Notes: generated by a model from the sequence alone, not told the origin. DNA of 9,833 nucleotides from an uncultured Gammaproteobacteria bacterium (GCA_947258805.1 CAMYJV010000147.1:1-9833); one strand, 5' to 3'. Positions 1-6,104 are shown, counted from the first letter of the stretch. Numbers and translations: made by a program.

Positions 1-59
1 AGCCGCCGCGACAGCTCGGGCGTCATGCGCTCCAGATTGACGACCAGATTGAACCGCAT
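1..59 (-). CDS. N-terminal fragment of a leftward protein, possibly an LLM-class flavin-dependent oxidoreductase
   Basis: Only the first 19 codons are inside the window; the gene runs leftward off the edge. Read on the minus strand from the ATG at 59-57, the protein begins MRFNLVVNLERMTPELSRR. A short hydrophobic first strand followed by 'N-L/M-E-R' is how many luciferase-like (LLM) F420/FMN-dependent oxidoreductases begin, where it forms the first strand of the TIM barrel; that comparison is from memory of the family. A purine-rich GGGAG lies about 10 nt upstream of the ATG on the minus strand and supports the start. The gene is divergent from the lipoprotein gene at 272. Nineteen residues are too few for a firm family call; the reading frame itself is fairly convincing. 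Confidence 0.38.
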   Translation of the reverse strand, partial: MRFNLVVNLERMTPELSRR

Positions 60-74
60 TGCAAAAAACTCCCT

Positions 75-106
75 GGGCCGGCGGTCGGCGAAGCCCGAGC
101 CGGCCC
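75..106. repeat. GC-rich inverted repeat between divergent genes
   Basis: A perfect 8-bp inverted repeat (GGGCCGGC at 75-82, GCCGGCCC at 99-106) encloses 16 nt that contain a further TCGG/CCGA pairing. It lies just upstream of the leftward partial gene and at the start of the leader of the rightward lipoprotein gene. It could be a transcript hairpin or an operator; nothing in the sequence decides between these. Confidence 0.4.
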
Positions 107-117
107 ATCTCCGGGCC

Positions 118-151
118 CGGAATTCCAGGCTAGCGGGGCTGCCAGAATCCG
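118..151 (+). promoter_or_regulatory. Leader hairpin of the short lipoprotein gene, resembling the 3' end of a GEMM-I aptamer
   Basis: The segment folds as CGGA(A)TTC ... GAATCCG around an inner GGC(T)AGC-GGG-GCTGCC stem. The 15 nt at 132-146 (AGCGGGGCTGCCAGA) are identical to 1572-1586, the 3' end of the second c-di-GMP-I aptamer upstream of the long paralogue. Distances from this block to the ATG are also close (141 versus 135 nt). The conserved aptamer cores GGCAAAC and GGACGCAAAGCC are not present upstream of it, so a functional ligand pocket is not visible. Best read as a relic or a ligand-independent remnant of a riboswitch leader. Confidence 0.45.
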
Positions 152-156
152 TCTGC

Positions 157-218
157 AACCACGGCTTCACGTGGTTAAACGACCGATTGATCTGGCAGGA
201 TCACGATCGGTCGTTCTT
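157..218 (+). terminator. Two consecutive leader hairpins, the second terminator-like
   Basis: Hairpin A is AACCACG (157-163), a 6-nt loop, then CGTGGTT (170-176). Hairpin B follows at once: AACGACCGAT (178-187) pairs perfectly with ATCGGTCGTT (206-215), with an inner TGATC/GATCA stem capped by TGGCAG, giving 15 bp with a 2-nt bulge. The following CTTG is only weakly U-rich, so it is an imperfect intrinsic terminator. It sits 54 nt upstream of the ribosome binding site at 257-262 hosting the next gene, the position expected of an attenuator or riboswitch expression platform. Confidence 0.4.
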
Positions 219-271
219 GTCACCATCAATGCACTGTTTCCCAGGATCGTCGCCACGAAGGATTGTGGTCT

Positions 272-958
272 ATGGGGAATTGTCGACTGTCGTTAGTCAG
301 CCAAAGTGTGTTGACGACCTGTATCAGTCTTGCACTGCTCGCCTGTGGCGGCGGAGGTGGTGGCGGTGGTTCGGGTACCGCAAATGCACCAGCCATGGTC
401 GGGGTTGATGGAGGTTCGCCGAACAGGCCGCCGACGATCGGCGGCAATCCGGCAACGCAAGTCATGGCCGGAACGAACTACCGCTTCCGGCCGAATGCCT
501 CAGATCCGGACGGTGATGGACTCAGCTTTCGCGTCGCCAACAAACCTCCGTGGGCAACGTTCAGCCAGAGCACCGGTCAACTCGAAGGCAGACCGAAGCT
601 TGCAGATATAGGGGCGTATAACAACATCAAGATCGAGGTCAACGATGGTGTCGATACGGTGCATCTCGCCACTTTCCAGATCGTTGTACAGGGCACTGCG
701 ACGGGTAGTTTCACGCTGTCGTGGATTCCGCCAACCACGAACACTGACGGATCTTTGCTTTTTGATCTTGCCGGTTACCGGATCTATCTGGGCAGGCAGC
801 CTGGCAACTACTACAGCATTCTTGAAATCAACAACCCAGGGCTGACGGCCTACGTCTTCGATCAGCTGGCGCCGGGCACCTACTTTGTCGCGATTACGGC
901 CGTCGATCGGAACGGCAACGAAAGCCCGCGGTCCGTAGAGGTCCGGACGACGGTCTAG
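272..958 (+). CDS. Short outer-membrane lipoprotein with one Ig-like repeat and one fibronectin type III domain
   Basis: A 228-residue protein. The start at 272 is preferred over an in-frame TTG at 263 because GAAGGA lies 9 nt upstream, exactly as in the long paralogue at 1706. Residues 1-24 form a lipoprotein signal peptide with lipobox LLAC; Cys25 would be lipidated, and Gly at +2 suggests outer-membrane sorting. A run of eight glycines follows as a flexible linker. Residues about 51-140 form one cadherin/He_PIG-like Ig repeat with the Ca-binding-type motif DPDGD and the signature 'PPWATF..STGQLEG'. Residues about 141-228 form a fibronectin type III domain ('LAGYRIYLG', 'QLAPGTYFVAITAVDRNGNES'). 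The architecture equals the signal peptide plus last Ig repeat plus type III domain of the protein at 1706-5095, so the genes are paralogues. A surface or adhesion role is inferred. There is no enzymatic motif. Confidence 0.82.
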   Translation: MGNCRLSLVSQSVLTTCISLALLACGGGGGGGGSGTANAPAMVGVDGGSPNRPPTIGGNPATQVMAGTNYRFRPNASDPDGDGLSFRVANKPPWATFSQSTGQLEGRPKLADIGAYNNIKIEVNDGVDTVHLATFQIVVQGTATGSFTLSWIPPTTNTDGSLLFDLAGYRIYLGRQPGNYYSILEINNPGLTAYVFDQLAPGTYFVAITAVDRNGNESPRSVEVRTTV

Positions 959-1283
959 CGGTCTTTTCAGTCGACTGTCTGCCGCCAGGCCCGGCCACCT
1001 CCAAGCTTGCGTTGCGTTAACGCTTCAAGACGCTTTTTCCAGTGAGGTCTGGAACCTTGGCGCAGTCAACCGGGTGTCAGTGACTCACCGGAAACGTTTC
1101 TTAAAACAGGTCGTTAATAGTCCTTTGTCCGGCTGGCAGGCGACCGCGGTTGCGGTAGACCGGGGCTTTTTCGGCCGAAAGTGCGATGCAGCAGAAAAAG
1201 ATGCACTTCACAATTTCGCCAATAGCCGCCTGCAATCTGTTAAGTCGGTCTCGTCGCGGCCCTCAACCGTGCCCATAATGCCC
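959..1283. other. Intergenic region between the two lipoprotein genes
   Basis: No convincing gene. Just after the first stop, GCGTT-AACGC pairing followed by GACGCTTTTT (about 1012-1038) could act as a weak terminator. A 12-bp palindrome TTTCGGCCGAAA lies at 1169-1180, followed by an AAGTGC/GCACTT pairing (1179-1184 with 1203-1208); their role is unknown. The promoter of the long lipoprotein gene should lie near the right end of this region. Confidence 0.5.
1274..1279 (+). promoter_or_regulatory. Possible -10 element for the riboswitch leader
   Basis: CATAAT matches the sigma-70 -10 consensus at 5 of 6 positions and ends 5 nt before the first base of the P1 helix of the upstream aptamer, where a transcript carrying that aptamer should begin. 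No good -35 hexamer is seen 16-18 nt upstream, so the call is weak; an activator-dependent promoter is possible. Confidence 0.3.
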
Positions 1284-1383
1284 TCGACTTGAAAAAGGCA
1301 AACTCGTCGAAAGGCGGGGACGCAAAGCCACCGGTCTACGGAAATCAATACGGGTTTCTACGACAGCGGGGCCGCCGGGTTGA
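1284..1383 (+). promoter_or_regulatory. Cyclic di-GMP-I (GEMM) riboswitch aptamer, copy 1, canonical
   Basis: The conserved GEMM-I cores are present: AAGGCAAAC (1296-1303 region), a GAAA tetraloop at 1309-1312, and GGGGACGCAAAGCCACCGG (1316-1334), with AGCGGGG at 1365-1371. P1 forms from TCGACTTG (1284-1291) and CGGGTTGA (1376-1383), 8 bp with three G-U wobbles. P2 is capped by GAAA at the same distance from the core as in the Vibrio cholerae Vc2 aptamer. The G that corresponds to Vc2 G20 (1297) and the C that contacts the second guanine (1375) are present, consistent with c-di-GMP rather than the cGAMP-selective variants that carry A at that site. It lies in the leader of the lipoprotein gene at 1706, with no gene between. 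Confidence 0.92.
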
Positions 1384-1446
1384 CCAACAAGACGCCAGCG
1401 TTCTCTGGTGCTCATTGTGATCCCGCGTGCGTTTCCTGCGCTTCGG

Positions 1447-1470
1447 CGAGTCTGACATAGGACTCGTTTA
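1447..1470 (+). terminator. Hairpin between the two aptamers, possible expression platform of copy 1
   Basis: CGAGTC (1447-1452) and GACTCG (1461-1466) pair perfectly across an 8-nt loop and are followed by TTTA. A 6-bp stem with a very short U tract is a weak intrinsic terminator. Its position about 60 nt downstream of aptamer 1 and just upstream of aptamer 2 fits an attenuator controlled by copy 1. A second small stem, CGCCAG/CTGGTG, lies at about 1392-1409. Confidence 0.3.
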
Positions 1471-1487
1471 CAAGGGACAAAGCCAAC

Positions 1488-1589
1488 GGTTCTGAAACAG
1501 GGCAACTCTGCTCGCTTGCGAAAGGGTAGGCGACAGGGACGCAAAGCCACCGGTCCGGCAGTGTGTCGGGCAGCGGGGCTGCCAGATCC
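1488..1589 (+). promoter_or_regulatory. Cyclic di-GMP-I (GEMM) riboswitch aptamer, copy 2, with extended P2
   Basis: The second core reads GGGCAAC (1500-1506), a GCGAAA loop region (1518-1523) and GGGACGCAAAGCCACCGG (1536-1553), then AGCGGGGCTGCC (1572-1583). P1 forms from GGTTCTG (1488-1494) and CAGATCC (1583-1589) with one mismatch. G1501 and C1582 occupy the ligand-contact positions. Two deviations from the canonical pattern are visible: GGCAAC has one A fewer than GGCAAAC, and P2 is longer, with CTCTG/CAGGG and TCGC/GCGA segments before a GAAA loop, so the tetraloop sits about 7 nt further from the core on the 5' strand than in copy 1. It lies 117 nt upstream of the ATG at 1706. Confidence 0.85.
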
Positions 1590-1595
1590 ACGGTC

Positions 1596-1616
1596 CACCA
1601 GCCTGCTTGGTTGGTG
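1596..1616 (+). promoter_or_regulatory. Leader hairpin downstream of aptamer 2
   Basis: CACCAGCC (1596-1603) pairs with GGTTGGTG (1609-1616) around a 5-nt loop, 8 bp with one G-U. It starts 7 nt after the aptamer, the same relative place as the AACCACG/CGTGGTT hairpin in the leader of the short paralogue. No U tract follows, so it may act on translation or as an anti-structure and not as a terminator. Confidence 0.4.
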
Positions 1617-1705
1617 ATGCCAATCGGACATCCGGCAGACCCGGGAGTGGCCAAGCAATATCCAACCCCGTTTCCCAGGGCCGTTGCAGCGAAGGATCGC
1701 AGCTT

Positions 1706-4700
1706 ATGGGACGATTGCGTGTGTCGGGCATCAACGGATGGGCCCTCACTTTATTGGTCAGCTTTGTACTGGTTGGTTGTGGCAGCGATGGTAGTGGGAA
1801 TTCCGCGCCGGTCACCAGCGTGCAGCTCAGCGGCATCGTGGTGGATGGTCCGGTGGTCGCCGGTGATGTCCGGGTCACGGATGCCGACGGCACCTTGCTG
1901 GGGCAGACCACCACGGACGGTGCCGCCCGATTCGCTCTGGAAGTGCCAGTGGAAGAAGCTACCTTCCCGCTCACCATCGTGGTGACCGGTGGCACCAACC
2001 TGGTGACGGGCGCGCCGCCGGAAGTGGCGCTGGCGTCTTTTGTCAACGGGCCGTGGGAAAATGTTACCGCCAACGTGACGCCGTTCAGCACCCTGGTGGT
2101 TGGCGTCGCCGAACGCCTCCCGGACGGCATGACGGTGGCAAACGTGGGTGTCGCTAATCAAATAGTGCGTGAGGCGATGTCGTTTGGGCTCGACGCGAGC
2201 GACTTCGATCAGGTAGTCGTGGTGCCGATCCTTGATGGCGCCCTGCCAAAGTATCTGAAGGCCAGCGAAGCGTTGACAGAGATGCTCCGTCGCACGACGG
2301 AAGAATTGATGACCACCGGTCAGGTTTCGTCAGCGACGCAGGTGCTCGAGTCGCTGCAGGCCGACCTGGTTGATGGCGTGGTGGACGGCCTCGGGGCGCC
2401 TGGCGCCGATGACCGCATGGCTGCCGTATCTCACGTTGTCACGGCACAGGTGTTGCTAGAGTCCATCACCAATACTCTGCAGGTCAACGGCGCAGGCGCC
2501 GGGACTTTGTTGGACGGCGCGCTCCAGCAAGTGCTGACGGTGCCGAACCCGGCACTGACTGTGGACTCCGTCATGGTCACCGCCGCCGCGGATCTGGAGA
2601 AGGTGAACAAGCGGCCCCGGGGCAAAGCAAAGGGCCAGAACGGCGACCCCGTCATCAGCGGTACACCCCCCAGTCAGGTCACCGCGGGCGTGCTCTACAG
2701 CTTCGTGCCCAGTGCGTCCGACCCGGAAGGCGACGCGTTGAGCTTCAGCATCCAGGGTAAGCCAGCCTGGGCCACCTTCGACAGTAATACCGGCCGGCTG
2801 ACTGGCACGCCGGACGCGGGTGATGTAGGGACCTTCAGTAACATCCAGATCGAGGTTAGCGACGGCAGGGAAAGTACCCCAATGCCGCCCTTCAACATCA
2901 CCGTATCGACGATGCCGAATCAGGCGCCGACGATCAGCGGTACGCCGGCCACCCAGGTGACGGTGGGCAATGCCTACGGTTTCACGCCAACCGCGGCCGA
3001 CCCGGATGGCGATGCGCTGAGCTTCAGCATCCAGGGCCGTCCCGCCTGGGCGACTTTCAACAGCAATACCGGCCGGCTGAACGGCACGCCGGGTGCCGGT
3101 AACGCCGCGACCTACAGCAATATCCGCATCACGGTGACCGACGGCAGCGACAGCCGCACGCTGCCGGCCTTCGCCATTACCGTGAATGACCTGCCCAACC
3201 AGGCGCCGACGATCAGCGGTACGCCGGCCACCCAGGTGACGGTGGGCAATGCCTACAGCTTCACGCCGACCGCGGCCGACCCGGACGGCGATGCGCTGAG
3301 CTTCAGCGTTCAGGGCAAGCCGGGCTGGGCGACCTTTAACAGCAGCACCGGCCGGCTGAACGGCACACCGGGCGTGGGTGATGTTGCTCCCTACAGCAAT
3401 ATCCGCATCACGGTGACCGACGGCAATGACAGCCGCACGCTGCCGGCCTTTGCAGTCACCGTGAATCCATCGCCGCAGCAGGACGTGTTCCATCAGAGTT
3501 CGACGGGTCTGCTGGTGATGGAGGCTGAGCGCTTTGACCAGAATATTGGCGGCAACGGGACCGGGCCGTGGACGGTAATCAGTGAGCCGAATGCCGCCAA
3601 CACGCAAGCGCTCAAAGCCGCGTTTGGCAACCGTAACGACAATCCCGCGGATGCCCCGCGCAGCGAGTACCGAGCAAACTTTGTCGTGGCGGGCACCGCT
3701 TTCGTCTGGGTTCGATTCCGGGCCTTCGACGGCGGTACAGACTCTCTGTATGTCGAGGTCGACAACCTGGGCACGCAGCGCTTCGATACAGAGCCTGCGA
3801 CCGGTAACTGGGAGTGGGCGCAGCTCGTGTACCCGTCGTCTGTCAGCACGGGTGAGCACACCATAAGGCTATATCGCCGCGAGCATAGTCTGGAGATCGA
3901 CCGGGTGGTGTTCACCACAAACGCAAGCTTCACACCCACTGGTCTGGGGCCTGCCGAAAGTCCGCGCGCCCTGCCAGGCGAGGAATTGCCGCCGCAAGGG
4001 AATCTACCGCCCATCATCAGCGGTACGCCGCCGACGCAGGTCACCGCGGGCAACGGCTACAGCTTTACACCGAACGGTTTCGACGGTGATGGTGACCCAT
4101 TGACCTACAGCATCCAGGGTCGGCCAGCCTGGGCCAGCTTCAACAACGCCACCGGCCAGTTGAATGGCACACCGACCGTCAGTAGCGTAGGTACCTACAA
4201 CAATGTGCGAATCACGGTGTCCGACGGGCAGGCTGCTGACAGCCTGCCGGCCTTCGCGATCACGGTGAGCGACATACCGAATCAGGCGCCAAACATCAGT
4301 GGCAACGCCACAAGTCAGGTCACCGTCGGCAACAGCTACAGCTTTACCCCGACCGCGTCTGATCCGGATGGGGACGCCCTGAGCTTCAGTATCCAGGGTA
4401 AACCGTCCTGGGCAAGCTTCAACAGCGGCACTGGCCGGTTGAGCGGTACTCCGGGCGCTGGGAACGTGGGTACGTACAGCAACATCCGCATTACGGCGTC
4501 TGATGGCCAGGACAGCAGCACGCTGTCTGCGTTCACCATTAACGTGAATGATCTACCCAACCAGCCGCCAACCATCAGTGGCGTTGCCGCTACCCAGGTC
4601 ATGGCGAATCAGCCGTACAGCTTTACGCCGAACGCGTCGGACCCGGACGGTGACCCGATGAGCTTCGGCATCCAGGGCCGGCCGCCTTGGGCTAGCTTTA

Positions 4701-5095
4701 ACAGTGCGAACGGCCGCTTGGAAGGCACCCCTGGCCAGGCTGACATTGGCACCTTCGGCAACATTCGCATCTCGGTAACCGACGGCGAGGACTCGGCGCA
4801 GCTCGCAGCCTTTACCATCGAGGTGCTCGGCACCGCCACCGGGGGCTTTACGCTGATGTGGGACGCGCCGCAGACGAACATTGACGGGTCGCCTCTGACA
4901 GACCTGGCGGGTTACAAGGTCTACCTCGGCACCGAGCCCGGTAGTTACGGTCCGGCAATCACAATCAACAATCCGGGGGTGACGACCTATGTGTTCGATC
5001 AACTGGCACCAGGCACCTACTACGTCACGGTCACGTCTGTGGACATCAACGGTAACGAGAGCCCGCCGTCTCAAGAGGCTAGCGCGACAATCTAA
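1706..5095 (+). CDS. Large multidomain outer-membrane lipoprotein: six Ig-like repeats, internal carbohydrate-binding domain, C-terminal fibronectin type III domain
   Basis: A 1129-residue protein. The ATG at 1706 is preferred over an upstream in-frame GTG/ATG-type start near 1607 because GAAGGA (1691-1696) is 9 nt away, the signal peptide begins here, and 1607 falls inside the leader hairpin next to the riboswitch. The lipobox is LVGC with lipidated Cys25. Residues about 30-130 resemble a carboxypeptidase-regulatory-like beta domain, and about 130-310 are mixed helical with a basic linker (RPRGKAKG). Ig-like repeats start near 313, 405, 498, 766, 859 and 952, each 90-93 residues with 'SGTPPTQVTAG', 'DPDGDALSF' and 'PAWATF...GRLNGTP'. 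Residues about 591-740 look like a CBM6/35 beta-sandwich ('VMEAERF' near 604-610, then 'HTIRLYRREHSLEIDRVVF'). A fibronectin type III domain fills 1042-1129. A surface adhesin or polysaccharide-binding role is inferred from domains and from c-di-GMP control of the leader. Confidence 0.85.
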   Translation: MGRLRVSGINGWALTLLVSFVLVGCGSDGSGNSAPVTSVQLSGIVVDGPVVAGDVRVTDADGTLLGQTTTDGAARFALEVPVEEATFPLTIVVTGGTNLVTGAPPEVALASFVNGPWENVTANVTPFSTLVVGVAERLPDGMTVANVGVANQIVREAMSFGLDASDFDQVVVVPILDGALPKYLKASEALTEMLRRTTEELMTTGQVSSATQVLESLQADLVDGVVDGLGAPGADDRMAAVSHVVTAQVLLESITNTLQVNGAGAGTLLDGALQQVLTVPNPALTVDSVMVTAAADLEKVNKRPRGKAKGQNGDPVISGTPPSQVTAGVLYSFVPSASDPEGDALSFSIQGKPAWATFDSNTGRLTGTPDAGDVGTFSNIQIEVSDGRESTPMPPFNITVSTMPNQAPTISGTPATQVTVGNAYGFTPTAADPDGDALSFSIQGRPAWATFNSNTGRLNGTPGAGNAATYSNIRITVTDGSDSRTLPAFAITVNDLPNQAPTISGTPATQVTVGNAYSFTPTAADPDGDALSFSVQGKPGWATFNSSTGRLNGTPGVGDVAPYSNIRITVTDGNDSRTLPAFAVTVNPSPQQDVFHQSSTGLLVMEAERFDQNIGGNGTGPWTVISEPNAANTQALKAAFGNRNDNPADAPRSEYRANFVVAGTAFVWVRFRAFDGGTDSLYVEVDNLGTQRFDTEPATGNWEWAQLVYPSSVSTGEHTIRLYRREHSLEIDRVVFTTNASFTPTGLGPAESPRALPGEELPPQGNLPPIISGTPPTQVTAGNGYSFTPNGFDGDGDPLTYSIQGRPAWASFNNATGQLNGTPTVSSVGTYNNVRITVSDGQAADSLPAFAITVSDIPNQAPNISGNATSQVTVGNSYSFTPTASDPDGDALSFSIQGKPSWASFNSGTGRLSGTPGAGNVGTYSNIRITASDGQDSSTLSAFTINVNDLPNQPPTISGVAATQVMANQPYSFTPNASDPDGDPMSFGIQGRPPWASFNSANGRLEGTPGQADIGTFGNIRISVTDGEDSAQLAAFTIEVLGTATGGFTLMWDAPQTNIDGSPLTDLAGYKVYLGTEPGSYGPAITINNPGVTTYVFDQLAPGTYYVTVTSVDINGNESPPSQEASATI
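2918..3475 (+). repeat. Two near-identical 279-bp tandem units encoding Ig-like repeats 2 and 3
   Basis: Units 2918-3196 and 3197-3475 each encode 93 residues. About the first 60 nt are identical except one base, and the identity stays high through most of the unit. The other Ig repeats of this gene are alike in protein but clearly more diverged in DNA, so this pair is a recent duplication or has been homogenised by gene conversion. Repeat-number variation between strains is possible. Confidence 0.85.
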
Positions 5096-5099
5096 TCTG

Positions 5100-5139
5100 G
5101 AACTGGCACTGCTTGCTTTTTTGCAGGCGGTGCCAGTTC
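5100..5139 (+). terminator. Strong hairpin after the large lipoprotein gene
   Basis: It starts 5 nt after the stop codon. GAACTGGCACTGCTTGC (5100-5116) pairs with GCAGGCGGTGCCAGTTC (5123-5139) over 17 positions, including two G-U wobbles, around a TTTTTT loop. There is no run of T after the stem on either strand (TCTCCTTC on the plus strand), so it is an atypical intrinsic terminator; it may also protect the 3' end of the mRNA. It lies between convergent genes and could serve both. Confidence 0.65.
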
Positions 5140-5224
5140 TCCTTCATCACTAAAGCTGCCTGTCGCCAGTTAAGAGACGGCCCTCGGTGCCTGGCAAATG
5201 AAGCCAGTCCGAACAGCCGGCCCC

Positions 5225-5635
5225 TCACGCCGGCCACCCTCCCAGGATTGCACCCATAACCACCAGGTAAGTCACCCGGTACCCCGCCTGGATAAAGTAC
5301 AGCCGCCAGCCGCTGCCTGAAAACAGGCTGTCCGACAGCATCGCGGTGGCGACCAGCGTAAGGCCGAGAAACGCGCCCATCATGCCGCCGCCGCTGGCGG
5401 TTTCGATCCCGAACCAGCCCACGATTACCGCCACACCCAGGGCCGACAGCAGGCAGCTGAACGCACTGCCGATCATCGCCGGCACCGGCGAGCCGAGTTC
5501 GTCCTGCGTTTTTCCCAGCGCCGCCATCCACGCGTTACCGAACAGCAGGGGTGAATACCACGCCGCGCCGATCAGCATGCCGGCGACGGTAGCGGCTGCA
5601 ATGGCCCAGGCATCGAGGTCAAGGATATCCAGCAT
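5225..5635 (-). CDS. DUF1761 family membrane protein
   Basis: A 136-residue very hydrophobic protein. The ATG at 5635 has AAGGGGAA 7 nt upstream on the minus strand. Four transmembrane segments are predicted by eye at about 9-33, 52-75, 83-102 and 115-133. The first carries the family signature 'IGAAWYSPLLFGNAWMAALG', which with the length is typical of DUF1761. The family has no established biochemical role, and none is assigned here. It is convergent with the lipoprotein gene and lies downstream of the RidA-family gene on the same strand, 64 nt away, with a stable intergenic hairpin between them, so shared transcription is possible but may be attenuated. Confidence 0.8.
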   Translation of the reverse strand: MLDILDLDAWAIAAATVAGMLIGAAWYSPLLFGNAWMAALGKTQDELGSPVPAMIGSAFSCLLSALGVAVIVGWFGIETASGGGMMGAFLGLTLVATAMLSDSLFSGSGWRLYFIQAGYRVTYLVVMGAILGGWPA

Positions 5636-5661
5636 TACCGCGTTCCCCTTGTGACTTCGGT

Positions 5662-5700
5662 GGGACGGGCTCTATTTGCGCAGCAAATAGTGCCGGTCCC
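5662..5700. repeat. Dispersed palindromic intergenic repeat, copy 1
   Basis: GGGAC-GGC-CTATTTGC pairs with GCAAATAG-GCC-GTCCC around a GCA loop: 16 bp with two single mismatches. The central TCTATTTGC-CAGCAAAT core recurs at 7843-7860, so it is a dispersed element and not a one-off terminator. It overlaps the first base of the RidA stop codon on the minus strand and could act as a terminator or mRNA-stability element for that gene. Confidence 0.65.
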
Positions 5701-6104
5701 TAGCCGGCGACCACTGCCTGCGCCTCGATCTCGATCTTCAGCTCCGGCAGCGCCAGGCGTTGCACGCCGACCCAGGTGCTGGCCGGCGGGGGGTGGCCGT
5801 CGAAAAAGCGTTCGAACTCCGGCAGCAGTTGTTCGATGAACTCCGGCCGGTAGTCCACCATGTACACGCGCACGATGGTGATGTCGGCCACCGTCGCGCC
5901 GGCCGCATCCAGCGCGAGGCCGACGTTGGCCAGAGCCTGGCGACACTGGGCGACGATGTCGTCGCCGCCCACGGGCTCGCCTTTTTCGTCCATGGCCGCC
6001 TGCCCGGCGAGGAAGACGTGTTTGCCGCCCGAAACGGTCACCACCTGGGAGAAGTGATAGATGGAGCTGTCGAACAGCGCGGCGGGTTGCAAGGCGGTTT
6101 TCAT
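5700..6104 (-). CDS. RidA/YjgF/YER057c/UK114 family protein lacking the catalytic arginine
   Basis: A 134-residue protein of normal family length spanning a single chorismate-mutase-like domain. Characteristic parts are 'FSQVVTVSGGKHVFLAGQ' (residues 18-35), 'QCRQALANVGLALDAAGAT', 'VRVYMVDYRPEF' and the C-terminal 'LPELKIEIEAQAV'. RidA enzymes hydrolyse reactive enamines/imines (for example 2-aminoacrylate made by PLP enzymes) and use an arginine (Arg105 of E. coli RidA, in 'PAR'). Here the aligned sequence is 'PASTWVGV', so Ser109 replaces that arginine. This places it in the Rid subgroups without the arginine, whose function is largely unknown; deaminase activity should not be assumed. No strong Shine-Dalgarno is visible before the ATG at 6104. 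Confidence 0.85.
   Translation of the reverse strand: MKTALQPAALFDSSIYHFSQVVTVSGGKHVFLAGQAAMDEKGEPVGGDDIVAQCRQALANVGLALDAAGATVADITIVRVYMVDYRPEFIEQLLPEFERFFDGHPPPASTWVGVQRLALPELKIEIEAQAVVAG

Noticed and set aside
25..408. Open frame on the plus strand before and over the first lipoprotein
   Set aside because: Arg/Ser-rich composition, no ribosome site, and it overlaps the leader hairpins and the well-supported lipoprotein frame.
1134..1153. Sigma-54 promoter (TGGCAG ... TTGC)
   Set aside because: The distance between the GG and GC elements is too long for the -24/-12 consensus.
1284..1303. Aptamer 1 as a cGAMP-selective GEMM-Ib variant because A precedes GGC
   Set aside because: When numbered from the P2 base pairs, the specificity position is the first G of GGC (1297), which is G as in c-di-GMP aptamers; the A is one position upstream.
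1607..1705. Longer N-terminus of the large lipoprotein (33 extra codons)
   Set aside because: It would start inside the loop of the leader hairpin next to the riboswitch, has no ribosome binding site and would put 33 polar residues before the signal peptide; 1706 has GAAGGA at 9 nt and matches the paralogue.
2456..3859. 467-codon open frame on the minus strand under the large lipoprotein gene
   Set aside because: Arg/His/Ala-rich sequence that repeats with the Ig units of the plus strand; it is the antisense image of repetitive coding DNA, with no domain of its own.
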